Shown: positions 1 to 6,367 of the stretch, in pieces
How the letters are laid out: every line of letters begins with the position of its first letter
Position numbering within the stretch: position 1 is the stretch's first letter
Source: Robiginitomaculum sp.
GTDB lineage: Bacteria > Pseudomonadota > Alphaproteobacteria > Caulobacterales > Maricaulaceae
Assembly: GCA_026993275.1 (NCBI GenBank)
Contig: JALWUB010000220.1
Span: 1 to 6,367 of the forward strand
Length of the DNA stretch: 6,367 bases
Direction: 5' to 3'
Notes under the pieces: model-generated
Seen by the model: only the letters and a program-made list of their open reading frames with translations
Databases searched by the model: none
Told to the model about the DNA's origin: nothing
Program-made: the position numbers and the translations under genes

Positions 1-82
1 GAGTGCCCTGCCACCCCCTTGAGCCTGGTGCCGAGCCATGCTCTTGTATCGGCCAAAGCGCAAAGCGCGCTGTATTTGCCAA

Positions 83-88
83 GGGGAG
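83..88 (+). promoter_or_regulatory. Ribosome binding site that fixes the GTG start of the peptide transporter
   Basis: A purine-rich GGGGAG lies 7 bases before the GTG at 96. The reading frame is open from position 3, but the 31 residues coded upstream of 96 are rich in Cys, Arg and Pro and do not resemble the start of a POT transporter. The Shine-Dalgarno sequence and the usual short cytoplasmic N-terminus of the family both favour GTG 96 over the upstream GTG at 3. Confidence 0.7.
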
Positions 89-95
89 AGAGATT

Positions 96-1832
96 GTGGC
101 TGTAACCGACAGCCCGGCGCCAGGCACCGGGTCACACGATACTTCGTTTTTTGGTCACCCGCGCGGGCTGGCGATTCTGTTCCTGACAGAAATGTGGGAG
201 CGGTTTTCCTATTACGGCATGCGCGGCCTGCTGATCATCTATCTGACCCAGCATTTTTTGTTTTCCGATGAACGCTCGGCGCTGATTTATGGCGCCTATG
301 TGTCGCTGGTCTATGTCATGGCGATTTTTGGCGGCGCCCTGGCTGACCGCTATCTGGGCCAGCGCAAGGCCGTCACCTTTGGTGCCATCTTGCTGGTCAT
401 GGGCCATTTCGGCATGGCCTTTGAAGGCTCCGGCTCAAAGGAAATCATGACCTATAACGGCCATGAATACCAGCTGACCCTGATCGGCAGGGGCGGCGAT
501 GCCATTCCGATCGTCAAATCGGAGCACGGCCAGTCAAGAATTTCCTTTGATGACAACGCCACGACAATGCTGGTCGAGGACCCGGAGGCTGTCGGCCTGC
601 CCGCGCAAATCCCGACGGATGCCTACACAACCAGAAAAATCCAGGAACCGTTCTTTGTTGGCATCCTCTATCTCTCGCTGGCGCTGATCATTGCCGGGGT
701 CGGGTTCTTGAAGGCCAATATCTCGACCATTGTCGGCGATCTTTACGGCCTGCATGATGTGCGCCGCGATTCCGGCTTCACCATCTTTTACATGGGCATC
801 AATCTGGGCGCCTTCATGGCCTCGCTGACCGCGGGCACGCTGGGCATTGTCTATGGCTGGAAATATGGCTTTGGCCTGGCCGGAATCGGCATGCTGGCCG
901 GATTGCTGACCTTCGTGACATTTCAGCCCTTGCTGGAAGGCCGGGCCGAGCCGCCGGATCCGCAAAAGCTCAAGCAAAAGGTCTTTGGCCCCATAAACGT
1001 CGAGTGGGCCTGCTATTCCTCGGCGCTGCTGATCATGGCGGTGGCAATCGCGCTGATCATGAATCCGGGCCCCGCGGCCAAGCTGATGGGCGCCACTGGC
1101 GTCATCATGTTCATTTTCCTGATGGGATACAGCTTCGTGAAACTGCAGGGCAAGGAGCGCACGCGCATGTGGGCGGCGATTTATTTTGCCCTGGCGCAAA
1201 TCCCGTTCTGGTCGCTGTTCGAACAGGCCGGCTCGTCGCTCAATCTGTTTACAGACCGCCTGGTTGACCGCCACTTTTTTGGCTGGTCGGTGCCCGCGCC
1301 GGTGTTTCAGTCGCTCAATGCCGGGTTCATTTTCATCTTCGCGCCGATTTTCGCCTGGATGTGGATCTGGATGGCCAAGCGCAAGATCGAGCCCTCGACG
1401 CCGGTGAAATTCTCCATCGGCGTGCTGTTCGTCGGCCTGGGCTTTCTGGCTCTGGTGGCGGGCATGAAAACCACCGGCCCCGGCGCGCTGACGCCGGTCA
1501 TTTTCATTTTCCTGATCTACTGGATTCACACCATGGGCGAGCTGATGCTCTCGCCGGTGGGACTTTCGGCGATGACCAAGCTGGCGCCTGCGCGCGCCGC
1601 CGGGCTGGTGATGGGCACCTGGTTTCTCTACACGGGCCTCTCCAATTCGCTGGCCGGGGTCATAGCCGCCAGCACCGGCGCCGAGACCATTGGCGGCAAG
1701 ATTGTCGATGCTGTCGCAGCCAAGGCCACCTATGAACACGTCTATACCAATGTCGCCTATGTGGCGATCGCCATAGCCGTGTTCATGTTCGTGATCTCGC
1801 CGGTCATCAAGAAATGGATGCAGGGGCGCTGA
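96..1832 (+). CDS. Proton-coupled oligopeptide transporter, POT/PTR2 (MFS) family
   Basis: This encodes an inner-membrane symporter predicted to import di- and tripeptides with protons; it is 578 residues when started at GTG 96. Directly visible POT signatures are ExxERFxYYG at residues 32-41 in TM1, the GGALADRYLG loop after TM2 (79-88), Lys206 in the TM4 motif FLKANIS, FYMGIN (231-236) in TM5, the TM7 FEQ glutamate (Glu376), and the TM10 GELMLSPVG glutamate (Glu482). In characterised POTs these charged residues carry out proton coupling and bind peptide termini, so the protein should be functional. It is longer than typical bacterial POTs (about 450-520 residues), mainly because of a polar stretch at residues 111-183 between TM3 and TM4, which topology places in the periplasm. 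The substrate cannot be read from sequence; a few POTs carry nitrate or other solutes. The gene appears monocistronic: 107 bases separate it from the next gene. Confidence 0.93.
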   Translation: MAVTDSPAPGTGSHDTSFFGHPRGLAILFLTEMWERFSYYGMRGLLIIYLTQHFLFSDERSALIYGAYVSLVYVMAIFGGALADRYLGQRKAVTFGAILLVMGHFGMAFEGSGSKEIMTYNGHEYQLTLIGRGGDAIPIVKSEHGQSRISFDDNATTMLVEDPEAVGLPAQIPTDAYTTRKIQEPFFVGILYLSLALIIAGVGFLKANISTIVGDLYGLHDVRRDSGFTIFYMGINLGAFMASLTAGTLGIVYGWKYGFGLAGIGMLAGLLTFVTFQPLLEGRAEPPDPQKLKQKVFGPINVEWACYSSALLIMAVAIALIMNPGPAAKLMGATGVIMFIFLMGYSFVKLQGKERTRMWAAIYFALAQIPFWSLFEQAGSSLNLFTDRLVDRHFFGWSVPAPVFQSLNAGFIFIFAPIFAWMWIWMAKRKIEPSTPVKFSIGVLFVGLGFLALVAGMKTTGPGALTPVIFIFLIYWIHTMGELMLSPVGLSAMTKLAPARAAGLVMGTWFLYTGLSNSLAGVIAASTGAETIGGKIVDAVAAKATYEHVYTNVAYVAIAIAVFMFVISPVIKKWMQGR

Positions 1833-1856
1833 GCGAAGCGGCGTGATGGACTCACA

Positions 1857-1884
1857 ACGCCCCTGAATGATCTTGAGGGGGCGT
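1857..1884 (+). terminator. GC-rich hairpin after the transporter gene, possible terminator
   Basis: ACGCCCC (1857-1863) pairs with GGGGCGT (1878-1884). The stem can extend inward through T1864-A1876, A1866-T1874 and A1867-T1873, leaving a loop of about five bases. It starts 24 bases after the transporter stop codon. No run of T follows it on either strand, so it is not a classical intrinsic terminator. It could stabilise the mRNA 3' end or act with Rho. Confidence 0.35.
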
Positions 1885-1939
1885 CCTGTCCGGCACCCGG
1901 CTGCCGCCTTTTGGAACAGCATGCGAGCGGAGCACAGTC

Positions 1940-2707
1940 ATGCGCAGCATGGGGGTTTTTGGCCTCGGCGCCTTCGGGCAATTGCTGGTGCGGCATTTGC
2001 GGCCCCATTTTGCCCTGTCGGCCTGTGATCCGGCAGCGCACGCACACACCTTTGCCACCCGCGAGGGGCTGGACCTGGTTCCAGTTGAGGCTTGCGCCCG
2101 CGCCGATTATGTCGTTCTGGCGGTGCCGGTCTTGCAGATCGGCCCGGTGGCGCGGGCCATTGCGCCGCATGTGCGCCCCGGCGCCACCATCATCGACGTG
2201 GCTTCGGTCAAGCTGGGTCCGGCGCAGCAGATGGCGGCGGCGCTGCCCGCCCATGTGCGCATTGTCGGCACCCATCCCCTGTTTGGCCCGCAAAGCGCCG
2301 CCCAGGGCATTGACGGGCTGAAAATCGCGCTCTGTCCGGTGCGCGGCGCCGGGCCCGGGCGGCTGCGCCGGATGCAGGCCTTCTTGCAGGAGCAGCTGCA
2401 TCTGGATGCCTTCATCAGCGATGCGGACAGCCATGACCGGGACATGGCCATTGTCCAGGGCCTGACCCATCTGATCGCGCGCGTGCTCGACGACATGGAG
2501 CCCTTGCCGCGGCGGCAGACGACGCTCAGCTTTGATTATCTGCTCAAGGCCATGGAACTGGTGCGCGGCGATTCAGAAGAGCTGTTCCGCGCCATCGAGC
2601 GTGAAAACCCCTATGCGGCGCAGGTGCGCCAGCGCTTTTTCACGCTCACGGAAGCCTTGCGGGCGGCGCTGCGCGAACAGCCGGCGAAGGACACCCCTCA
2701 TGATTGA
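1940..2707 (+). CDS. tyrA: Prephenate/arogenate dehydrogenase family protein (TyrA family)
   Basis: This is a probable cytosolic NAD(P)-dependent dehydrogenase of tyrosine biosynthesis. It would oxidatively decarboxylate prephenate to 4-hydroxyphenylpyruvate or arogenate to tyrosine. The 255-residue protein opens with a Rossmann fold: GLGAFG at 8-13 is the nucleotide-binding GxGxxG, and Asp30 at the end of the second strand suggests preference for NAD over NADP. TyrA-type motifs follow: LAVP (60-63), DVASVK (86-91), GTHPLFGP (110-117, with His112 the candidate catalytic histidine) and QGLTH (His177) at the start of the helical C-terminal domain. It is shorter than most bacterial TyrA (about 280-310) and has no chorismate mutase or ACT domain. 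The GTHPxFGP form also occurs in plant-type arogenate dehydrogenases, so substrate is unresolved. ATG 1940 has GGAG at 1929-1932. Its 3' end overlaps the convergent ABC-F gene by 10 bases. No other aromatic-pathway gene is present in the window. Confidence 0.85.
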   Translation: MRSMGVFGLGAFGQLLVRHLRPHFALSACDPAAHAHTFATREGLDLVPVEACARADYVVLAVPVLQIGPVARAIAPHVRPGATIIDVASVKLGPAQQMAAALPAHVRIVGTHPLFGPQSAAQGIDGLKIALCPVRGAGPGRLRRMQAFLQEQLHLDAFISDADSHDRDMAIVQGLTHLIARVLDDMEPLPRRQTTLSFDYLLKAMELVRGDSEELFRAIERENPYAAQVRQRFFTLTEALRAALREQPAKDTPHD

Positions 2708-4572
2708 TTGCGGGCGCGCTCATAGCGCTCTTGCGCCTCCAGCCACCGGGTTTCCACCTCGTCAATGCGTGCCAGGGCGCGGCTGCGCTTCTGATTGAAG
2801 GCGATGGCCTGTTCCGGGTCGCGTTCATAAAGCGCAGGCTTGGCCAGAGCCGCATCGATCTGCGCAATGCCGGTGCGCAAACGCTCCAGCTCCGCTTCCA
2901 GCCGTTCAATGTCCCGGCGCAGGGGCGCCAGCCTTTCCCGCCGCGCCGCCTGGCGCTGGCGCTTGGCCAGAGCCGCCTGCTGCTTTTGCGGCGGCGGCGC
3001 CTTGCGCTCGCGCTCGCTCATCTGGCGGCGGTAATCGTCCATGTCGCCATCATAGACCTGCACCGTGCCGTCCCGGACAATCCACAGCCGGTCTATGCTG
3101 CGCTCGATCAGAAAACGGTCATGGCTGATCAGCAGCACCGCCCCCTCATAGGCATCCAGCGCATCGGCCAGCGCGGCGCGGCTGTCCATGTCCAGATGAT
3201 TGGTCGGCTCATCAAGGATCAGCAAATGCGGGCCGTCAAAGGCAATCAGATTCAAGAGCAGCCGCGCCTTCTCGCCGCCGGACAGATCCCCCACCGGCGT
3301 TTCCGCCTGCGCCGCCCCCAGGCCGAAACGGGCGAGCCGCGCCCGGCGCTGGGCCTCCGTGGCCTCCGCCATGCGGGCGCGCACATGGGCATAGGGCGTC
3401 TCCTGGGGGTTCAGCGCATCGAGCTGGTGCTGGGCGAAATAGGCCACCTGCATGCGCTTGTGGTGCTTCATGCGCCCGCTCATGACCTGCAGCCTGCCGG
3501 CCAGCAGTTTGGCAAAGGTGGACTTGCCCTGGCCATTGCGGCCCAAAAGCGCAATGCGGTCATCCGGGTCGATGGCCAGGTTCAGATTGTCCAGCACCGG
3601 CTTGCCGGGCACATAGCCGGTGCTGGCGTTTTCAAGGCGGATCATGGGCGGCGTCATCGGCCGCTCTGGCCCGGGCAGATCAAAAGGCGCCACCGGGTTT
3701 TCCACCAGGGTGGCGATGGGGCGCATTTTTTCCAGCCGCTTGATGCGGCTTTGCGCCTGGCGCGCCTTGGACGCCTTGTAGCGGAAGCGGTCAACAAAGG
3801 CCTGCAAGTGGCGGCGCTCGTCCTCCTGGCGCTTGCGCAGGGCCATGTCCAGGCGCTGGCGTTCGGCCAGCTGTTTCTCGAAGGAATCATAGCCGCCCTC
3901 AAAGAGCGTGATCTTGCCGCCGCGCAAATGCGCAATCTGGTGCACGGCGGTGTTGAGCAGGTCGCGGTCGTGGGAGACGATCAGGGCCGCGCCGGGATAG
4001 CGCTTCAGATGCGTCTCCAGCCAGATCGCCCCTTCCAGGTCGAGATAATTGGTCGGCTCGTCCAGAAGCAGCAGGTCCGGCCTGGCAAACAGCATCGCCG
4101 CCAGCGCCGCGCGCATGCGCCAGCCGCCGGAAAAATTCTCGCAGGGCTGACGCTGCTCTTCCGCCGAAAAGCCAAGGCCGTGCAGAATCGTCCCGGCGCG
4201 CGCTTCGGCCGAATAGGCGCCAATATCGGCCAGGCGGGTCTGAACTTCCGCGATCTTGTGCGGATCCGTCTCATGCTCTGCTGCGTCCAGCAAGGCGGCC
4301 CGTTCGGTGTCCGCCGCCAGCACGAAATCCATGATCGATTGCGGCCCGCCCGGCGCTTCCTGATCGACGGCGCCTAGCCGCGCGCCCTTGCGCAGGCGCA
4401 CCTCGCCGCCGAGCGGCTCCAATTCGCCCTTGATGATGCGTAAAAGCGTGGATTTGCCGGTGCCATTGCGGCCCACCAGCCCCAGCCGGGTGCGCGGCCG
4501 CAGGGCAAAGCTGACATTGTCGATCAGCAATCGCCCATCCACGCGGCAGCTTAAATTATTGATGTGCAGCAT
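2698..4572 (-). CDS. ABC-F family ATPase, YheS-like, ribosome-associated
   Basis: This is a soluble protein with two ATPase domains and no membrane segments. ABC-F proteins bind the ribosomal E site and modulate translation or relieve stalling rather than transport. From ATG 4572 it is 624 residues. Domain 1 has Walker A GRNGTGKST (34-42), signature SGGWRMR (148-154), Walker B LLLLDEP with Glu172, and switch His201. The linker (about 233-290) holds FRYKASKARQAQSR, typical of the P-site tRNA interaction motif. Domain 2 has Walker A GRNGQGKST (344-352), signature LSGGEKAR (430-437), catalytic Glu455 and His484. A charged C-terminal tail (about 520-624) looks like a coiled coil. Length, linker and tail match YheS more closely than EttA or Uup. 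The frame extends to ATG 4650, but MLHINNLS at 4572 is the familiar family start, and ATG 4608 overlaps a putative -10 box. No convincing Shine-Dalgarno precedes 4572. All catalytic residues are intact. Nothing suggests an antibiotic-resistance type. Confidence 0.93.
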   Translation of the reverse strand: MLHINNLSCRVDGRLLIDNVSFALRPRTRLGLVGRNGTGKSTLLRIIKGELEPLGGEVRLRKGARLGAVDQEAPGGPQSIMDFVLAADTERAALLDAAEHETDPHKIAEVQTRLADIGAYSAEARAGTILHGLGFSAEEQRQPCENFSGGWRMRAALAAMLFARPDLLLLDEPTNYLDLEGAIWLETHLKRYPGAALIVSHDRDLLNTAVHQIAHLRGGKITLFEGGYDSFEKQLAERQRLDMALRKRQEDERRHLQAFVDRFRYKASKARQAQSRIKRLEKMRPIATLVENPVAPFDLPGPERPMTPPMIRLENASTGYVPGKPVLDNLNLAIDPDDRIALLGRNGQGKSTFAKLLAGRLQVMSGRMKHHKRMQVAYFAQHQLDALNPQETPYAHVRARMAEATEAQRRARLARFGLGAAQAETPVGDLSGGEKARLLLNLIAFDGPHLLILDEPTNHLDMDSRAALADALDAYEGAVLLISHDRFLIERSIDRLWIVRDGTVQVYDGDMDDYRRQMSERERKAPPPQKQQAALAKRQRQAARRERLAPLRRDIERLEAELERLRTGIAQIDAALAKPALYERDPEQAIAFNQKRSRALARIDEVETRWLEAQERYERARNQS

Positions 4573-4606
4573 GAGGGAGGCCTGGCTGGCGATGGAGGTG
4601 CGCCGC

Positions 4607-4634
4607 ATATAGCGGCTTTGCGCGCCATTGCAAA
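4607..4634 (-). promoter_or_regulatory. Putative promoter of the ABC-F gene
   Basis: Read on the minus strand, CTATAT (4612 down to 4607) matches the alphaproteobacterial -10 consensus. TTTGCA/TTGCAA lies 15-16 bases upstream (4634-4628) as a weak -35. Transcription would start near 4600, about 28 bases before ATG 4572. That would put the upstream ATG codons at 4650 and 4608 outside the transcript. The prediction is by eye only. Confidence 0.42.
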
Positions 4635-4667
4635 AGCACAGGCTGCACAAACGCGGGCGGGCAGGCC

Positions 4668-4696
4668 TTCACAGGCGCTGGGGGCGCTGCTATAGG
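4668..4696 (+). promoter_or_regulatory. Putative promoter of ndk
   Basis: TTCACA (4668-4673, five of six matches to TTGACA) is followed after 17 bases by TATAGG (4691-4696), within CTATAG, a good alphaproteobacterial -10. The predicted start near 4703 gives a leader of about 27 bases before ATG 4730. GGCGCTG occurs twice in the spacer (4674-4680 and 4683-4689), nine bases apart; this could be chance. Confidence 0.48.
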
Positions 4697-4729
4697 CGCG
4701 CCAAACTCATCAGAACAGGACAGCCCATC

Positions 4730-5152
4730 ATGGCCATGCAACGCACATTCTCCATCATCAAACCCGACGCCACGGCGCGCAACCTCACCGGCGCCATCAA
4801 TGCCAAGATCGAGGGCGCAGGCCTGCGCATCATTGCGCAAAAGCGCATCCGCATGAGCCGCGAACAGGCCGAAGGCTTTTACGCGGTGCACAAGGACCGG
4901 CCGTTCTTCAAGGACCTGGTCGAGTTCATGATTTCCGGCCCGGTGGTGGTGCAGGTGCTGGAAGGCGAAAACGCCATTGCCAGATACCGCGAGGTCATGG
5001 GCGCCACCAATCCCGCCGAAGCGGCGCCGGGCACCATCCGCAAGGAGTTCGCGCAAAGCATCGAGGCCAATTCGGTGCACGGCTCGGACGCCCCGGAAAC
5101 TGCGGCGCAGGAAATCCCGTTCTTTTTCACCGAAGAGGAAATCACCGGCTGA
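4730..5152 (+). CDS. ndk: Nucleoside diphosphate kinase
   Basis: This cytosolic enzyme transfers the gamma-phosphate of ATP to other nucleoside and deoxynucleoside diphosphates through a phosphohistidine, balancing NTP and dNTP pools. The 140-residue length is exactly that expected for bacterial Ndk. The N-terminus [15 protein letters not shown] carries the conserved Lys11 of the KPDA motif. The nucleotide-site block RPFF (57-60) is present, [14 protein letters not shown] (91-104) is the conserved substrate-binding stretch, and NSVHGSD (114-120) contains the catalytic His117. ATG 4730 aligns with the MAIERTF-type start of relatives and has AGGA at 4717-4720, nine bases upstream. The frame is open back to an ATG at 4628, but those 34 residues are Arg-rich, not conserved, and would cross the predicted promoter. 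A second Met at residue 3 is a less likely start. The gene is divergent from ABC-F and may continue into cysK. Confidence 0.97.
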   Translation: MAMQRTFSIIKPDATARNLTGAINAKIEGAGLRIIAQKRIRMSREQAEGFYAVHKDRPFFKDLVEFMISGPVVVQVLEGENAIARYREVMGATNPAEAAPGTIRKEFAQSIEANSVHGSDAPETAAQEIPFFFTEEEITG

Positions 5153-5185
5153 GCCAGCCGCGAAAGTGTGATAAGACGGGCTGGC
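5146..5185 (+). other. Two mutually exclusive hairpins between ndk and cysK
   Basis: CGGCTG (5146-5151) and CAGCCG (5155-5160) form a tight 6-bp hairpin with a three-base loop across the ndk stop codon. The same CAGCC can instead pair downstream: GCCAGCC (5153-5159) with GGCTGGC (5179-5185) makes a 7-bp stem with a 19-base loop. Only one can form at a time. No T-run follows either, so terminator function is doubtful. They could process or stabilise ndk mRNA, or influence cysK expression. The pairing is visible; the function is conjecture. Confidence 0.35.
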
Positions 5186-5207
5186 GCAACATTGAAGAGG
5201 CACGGAC

Positions 5208-6161
5208 ATGAGCACCACACCCACCCGCGGCAAAATCTTTGACGACATGCCCGCCACCATGGGCAATACGCCGCTGGTGCGCCTGTCGCGGCTGGCCGAA
5301 GCCAGGGGCGCCAAGGCGGAGATTCTCGCCAAGCTGGAGTTTTTCAACCCGCTGGCCTCGGTCAAGGACCGCATCGGCGTCGCCATGGTCGATGACCTGG
5401 AAGCGCAAGGGGCGCTCAAGCCCGGCGGCGTCATTGTCGAGCCAACCTCGGGCAATACCGGCATTGCGCTCGCCTTTGTCGCGGCTGCGCGCGGCTACCG
5501 GCTGATCCTGACCATGCCGGAAAGCATGTCGGTGGAGCGGCGCAAAATGCTCACCCATCTGGGCGCCGAGATCGTCCTCACGCCAGCCGCCGAAGGCATG
5601 CAGGGGGCGCTGGACAAGGCCGACGAAATTGTTGCCAAGACGCCGGGCGCAGTGCTGGCGCGGCAGTTCTCCAACCCGGCCAACCCGGCCATTCATGAGC
5701 GCACCACGGCCGAAGAGATCTGGACCGATACCGGCGGCACGCTCGATGCCTTTGTTGCCGGGGTCGGCACTGGCGGCACCATTACCGGCGTCGCGCGCAC
5801 CCTGAAGCCGCGCCTGCCGGACTTGCGCATTGTCGCGGTGGAACCCGCCGAAAGCCCGCTGCTGGAAGGCGGCGATCCGGGCCCGCACAAGATCCAGGGC
5901 ATTGGCGCCAATTTCATTCCGGACAATCTCGACCGCTCACTGGTCGATGAAGTCATCGCCGTCTCCTCCGAAGAGGCCTTTGACACCGCCCGCCTCGCCG
6001 CCCGGCTGGAGGGCCTGCCCTGCGGCATTTCCTCTGGCGCGGCGCTGCACGCCGCCCTGAAACTGGCCGCAGACGACAGCATGGCCGGCAAACGCATTGT
6101 TGCCATCGTCCCCAGCTTCGCCGAGCGCTACCTCTCCACGCCCTTGTTCGAGGGGGAATAG
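5208..6161 (+). CDS. cysK: Cysteine synthase A (O-acetylserine sulfhydrylase), PLP-dependent
   Basis: CysK condenses O-acetylserine with sulfide to give cysteine and acetate, the last step of assimilatory sulfur metabolism in the cytosol. The 317-residue protein has the full fold-type II PLP set: Lys53 in NPLASVKDR forms the internal aldimine, TSGNTG (80-85) binds the substrate carboxylate, GVGTGGT (185-191) holds the PLP phosphate, and GISSGAA (273-279) supplies the serine facing the pyridine nitrogen. The stretch [11 protein letters not shown] through [12 protein letters not shown] (212-238) is typical of CysK rather than CysM or cystathionine beta-synthase, and there is no C-terminal CBS domain. 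ATG 5208 has GAAGAGG at 5194-5200, seven bases upstream. It lies 55 bases after ndk, with no clear promoter of its own, so read-through from ndk is possible. No neighbouring cysE or sulfate-assimilation gene is visible. It ends nine bases from the stop of the convergent gene on the other strand. Confidence 0.96.
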   Translation: MSTTPTRGKIFDDMPATMGNTPLVRLSRLAEARGAKAEILAKLEFFNPLASVKDRIGVAMVDDLEAQGALKPGGVIVEPTSGNTGIALAFVAAARGYRLILTMPESMSVERRKMLTHLGAEIVLTPAAEGMQGALDKADEIVAKTPGAVLARQFSNPANPAIHERTTAEEIWTDTGGTLDAFVAGVGTGGTITGVARTLKPRLPDLRIVAVEPAESPLLEGGDPGPHKIQGIGANFIPDNLDRSLVDEVIAVSSEEAFDTARLAARLEGLPCGISSGAALHAALKLAADDSMAGKRIVAIVPSFAERYLSTPLFEGE

Positions 6162-6176
6162 GGCGCGCTGCTATTC
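6156..6176. repeat. Short inverted repeat at the convergent gene ends
   Basis: GAATAG (6156-6161) and CTATTC (6171-6176) are perfect inverted repeats around a nine-base loop. They arise because cysK and the minus-strand neighbour both end in a Glu codon followed by TAG. The stem would form in transcripts from both strands, but it is short, AT-rich and without a T-tract, so a weak terminator role at best. Confidence 0.4.
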
Positions 6177-6367
6177 AGGCAGGCGTTTGACATATCCCGG
6201 CATGACCGCCTTGAACCGTTTCATGTTTTCCAGCATCCAGCGATGGATGTGCGGCCATGAGTCCACGCTGCTCGTATCAAAGGCCTTGCTTGTGCCGATA
6301 TTGGCATATTTCAGGCCCGGCCGCTCGTCCCAGGTCAGGGCAAGCCCCAATGCCTTTTCTATGGCGT
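6171..6367 (-). CDS. 3' end of a gene, probable DUF4268 domain protein (partial)
   Basis: A minus-strand frame stays open from the right edge of the window to a TAG at 6171-6173 and codes the last 64 residues of a protein whose start lies outside. The fragment begins AIEKALGLALTWDERPG and ends MPGYVKRLPE. The spacing LxW, a short basic and aromatic stretch, a conserved Trp, then a W-M-x-E-x-M-x-x-F helix before a basic tail resembles the C-terminal part of DUF4268 proteins. That family has no established biochemical role; members occur as small stand-alone proteins and at the ends of larger ones, some near restriction-like domains. The assignment is by pattern only. The reading frame is credible because it has no internal stop, an ordinary amino-acid mix and GC-rich third positions, and it converges neatly on cysK with nine bases between stops. 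Confidence 0.6.
   Translation of the reverse strand, partial: AIEKALGLALTWDERPGLKYANIGTSKAFDTSSVDSWPHIHRWMLENMKRFKAVMPGYVKRLPE

Noticed and set aside
55..68. Tandem repeat of AAAGCGC upstream of the transporter
   Set aside because: Two seven-base copies are too little to call a regulatory repeat, and no paired promoter elements could be placed confidently around them.
534..1922. Long minus-strand open frame (462 codons) opposite the peptide transporter
   Set aside because: Its product is rich in His, Arg, Gly and Gln with no recognisable domain. The plus strand encodes a clear POT protein with all family motifs. It is a GC-bias shadow of the transporter.
2716..2728. Perfect hairpin GCGCT-CAT-AGCGC just after the tyrA stop
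   Set aside because: It has only five pairs, lies within ABC-F coding sequence and is not followed by a T-run. It is expected by chance in GC-rich DNA.
2704..4377. Long plus-strand open frame (557 codons) opposite the ABC-F gene
   Set aside because: It has a low-complexity composition (Arg, Gln, His, Leu, Ala) and no motifs, while the minus strand has two complete ATPase domains. It is an antisense shadow produced by codon bias.
4573..4650. Upstream extension of the ABC-F gene to ATG 4650 or 4608
   Set aside because: The added residues are not family-like, no Shine-Dalgarno precedes either ATG, and a probable -10 element overlaps 4608.
4628..4729. Upstream extension of ndk to ATG 4628
   Set aside because: The 34 added residues are basic and unconserved, would cross the putative ndk promoter, and the MAMQRTF start has a ribosome binding site.
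4556..5464. Minus-strand open frame of 302 codons spanning ndk and the start of cysK
   Set aside because: It crosses two confidently assigned genes and the intergenic region, and its product resembles no known family.

Overview
This window looks like an ordinary chromosomal stretch of a moderately high-GC alphaproteobacterium. The taxonomic call is an inference. It rests on the GC-rich third codon positions, the style of the ABC-F and Ndk N-termini, the divergent ABC-F/ndk arrangement, and CTATA-type -10 boxes. A marine Hyphomonadales/Maricaulales-like lineage is possible, but I cannot fix the genus.

Layout from left to right: (1) a plus-strand proton-coupled oligopeptide transporter (POT/PTR2 family), starting at a GTG with a clear ribosome binding site; (2) a short gap with a GC-rich hairpin; (3) a plus-strand TyrA-family prephenate/arogenate dehydrogenase; (4) a minus-strand ABC-F ATPase most like YheS, whose 3' end overlaps the TyrA gene tail-to-tail by 10 bases; (5) a 157-base divergent intergenic region with back-to-back putative promoters; (6) plus-strand ndk (nucleoside diphosphate kinase); (7) plus-strand cysK (cysteine synthase A), 55 bases after ndk, with two mutually exclusive hairpins in the gap; (8) the 3' end of a minus-strand gene running off the right edge, probably a DUF4268 protein.

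The genes are housekeeping and nutrient functions: peptide uptake, tyrosine synthesis, a ribosome-associated ATPase, NTP balancing and cysteine synthesis. They do not form one pathway. The only plausible co-transcribed pair is ndk-cysK. There is no sign of mobile elements, CRISPR, RNA genes, a phage region or a defence island, and I did not find a previously undescribed system. The points most worth a second look are the roughly 70-residue periplasmic insertion between TM3 and TM4 of the peptide transporter, the competing hairpins before cysK, and the partial gene at the right edge. No gap between genes exceeds 160 bases.
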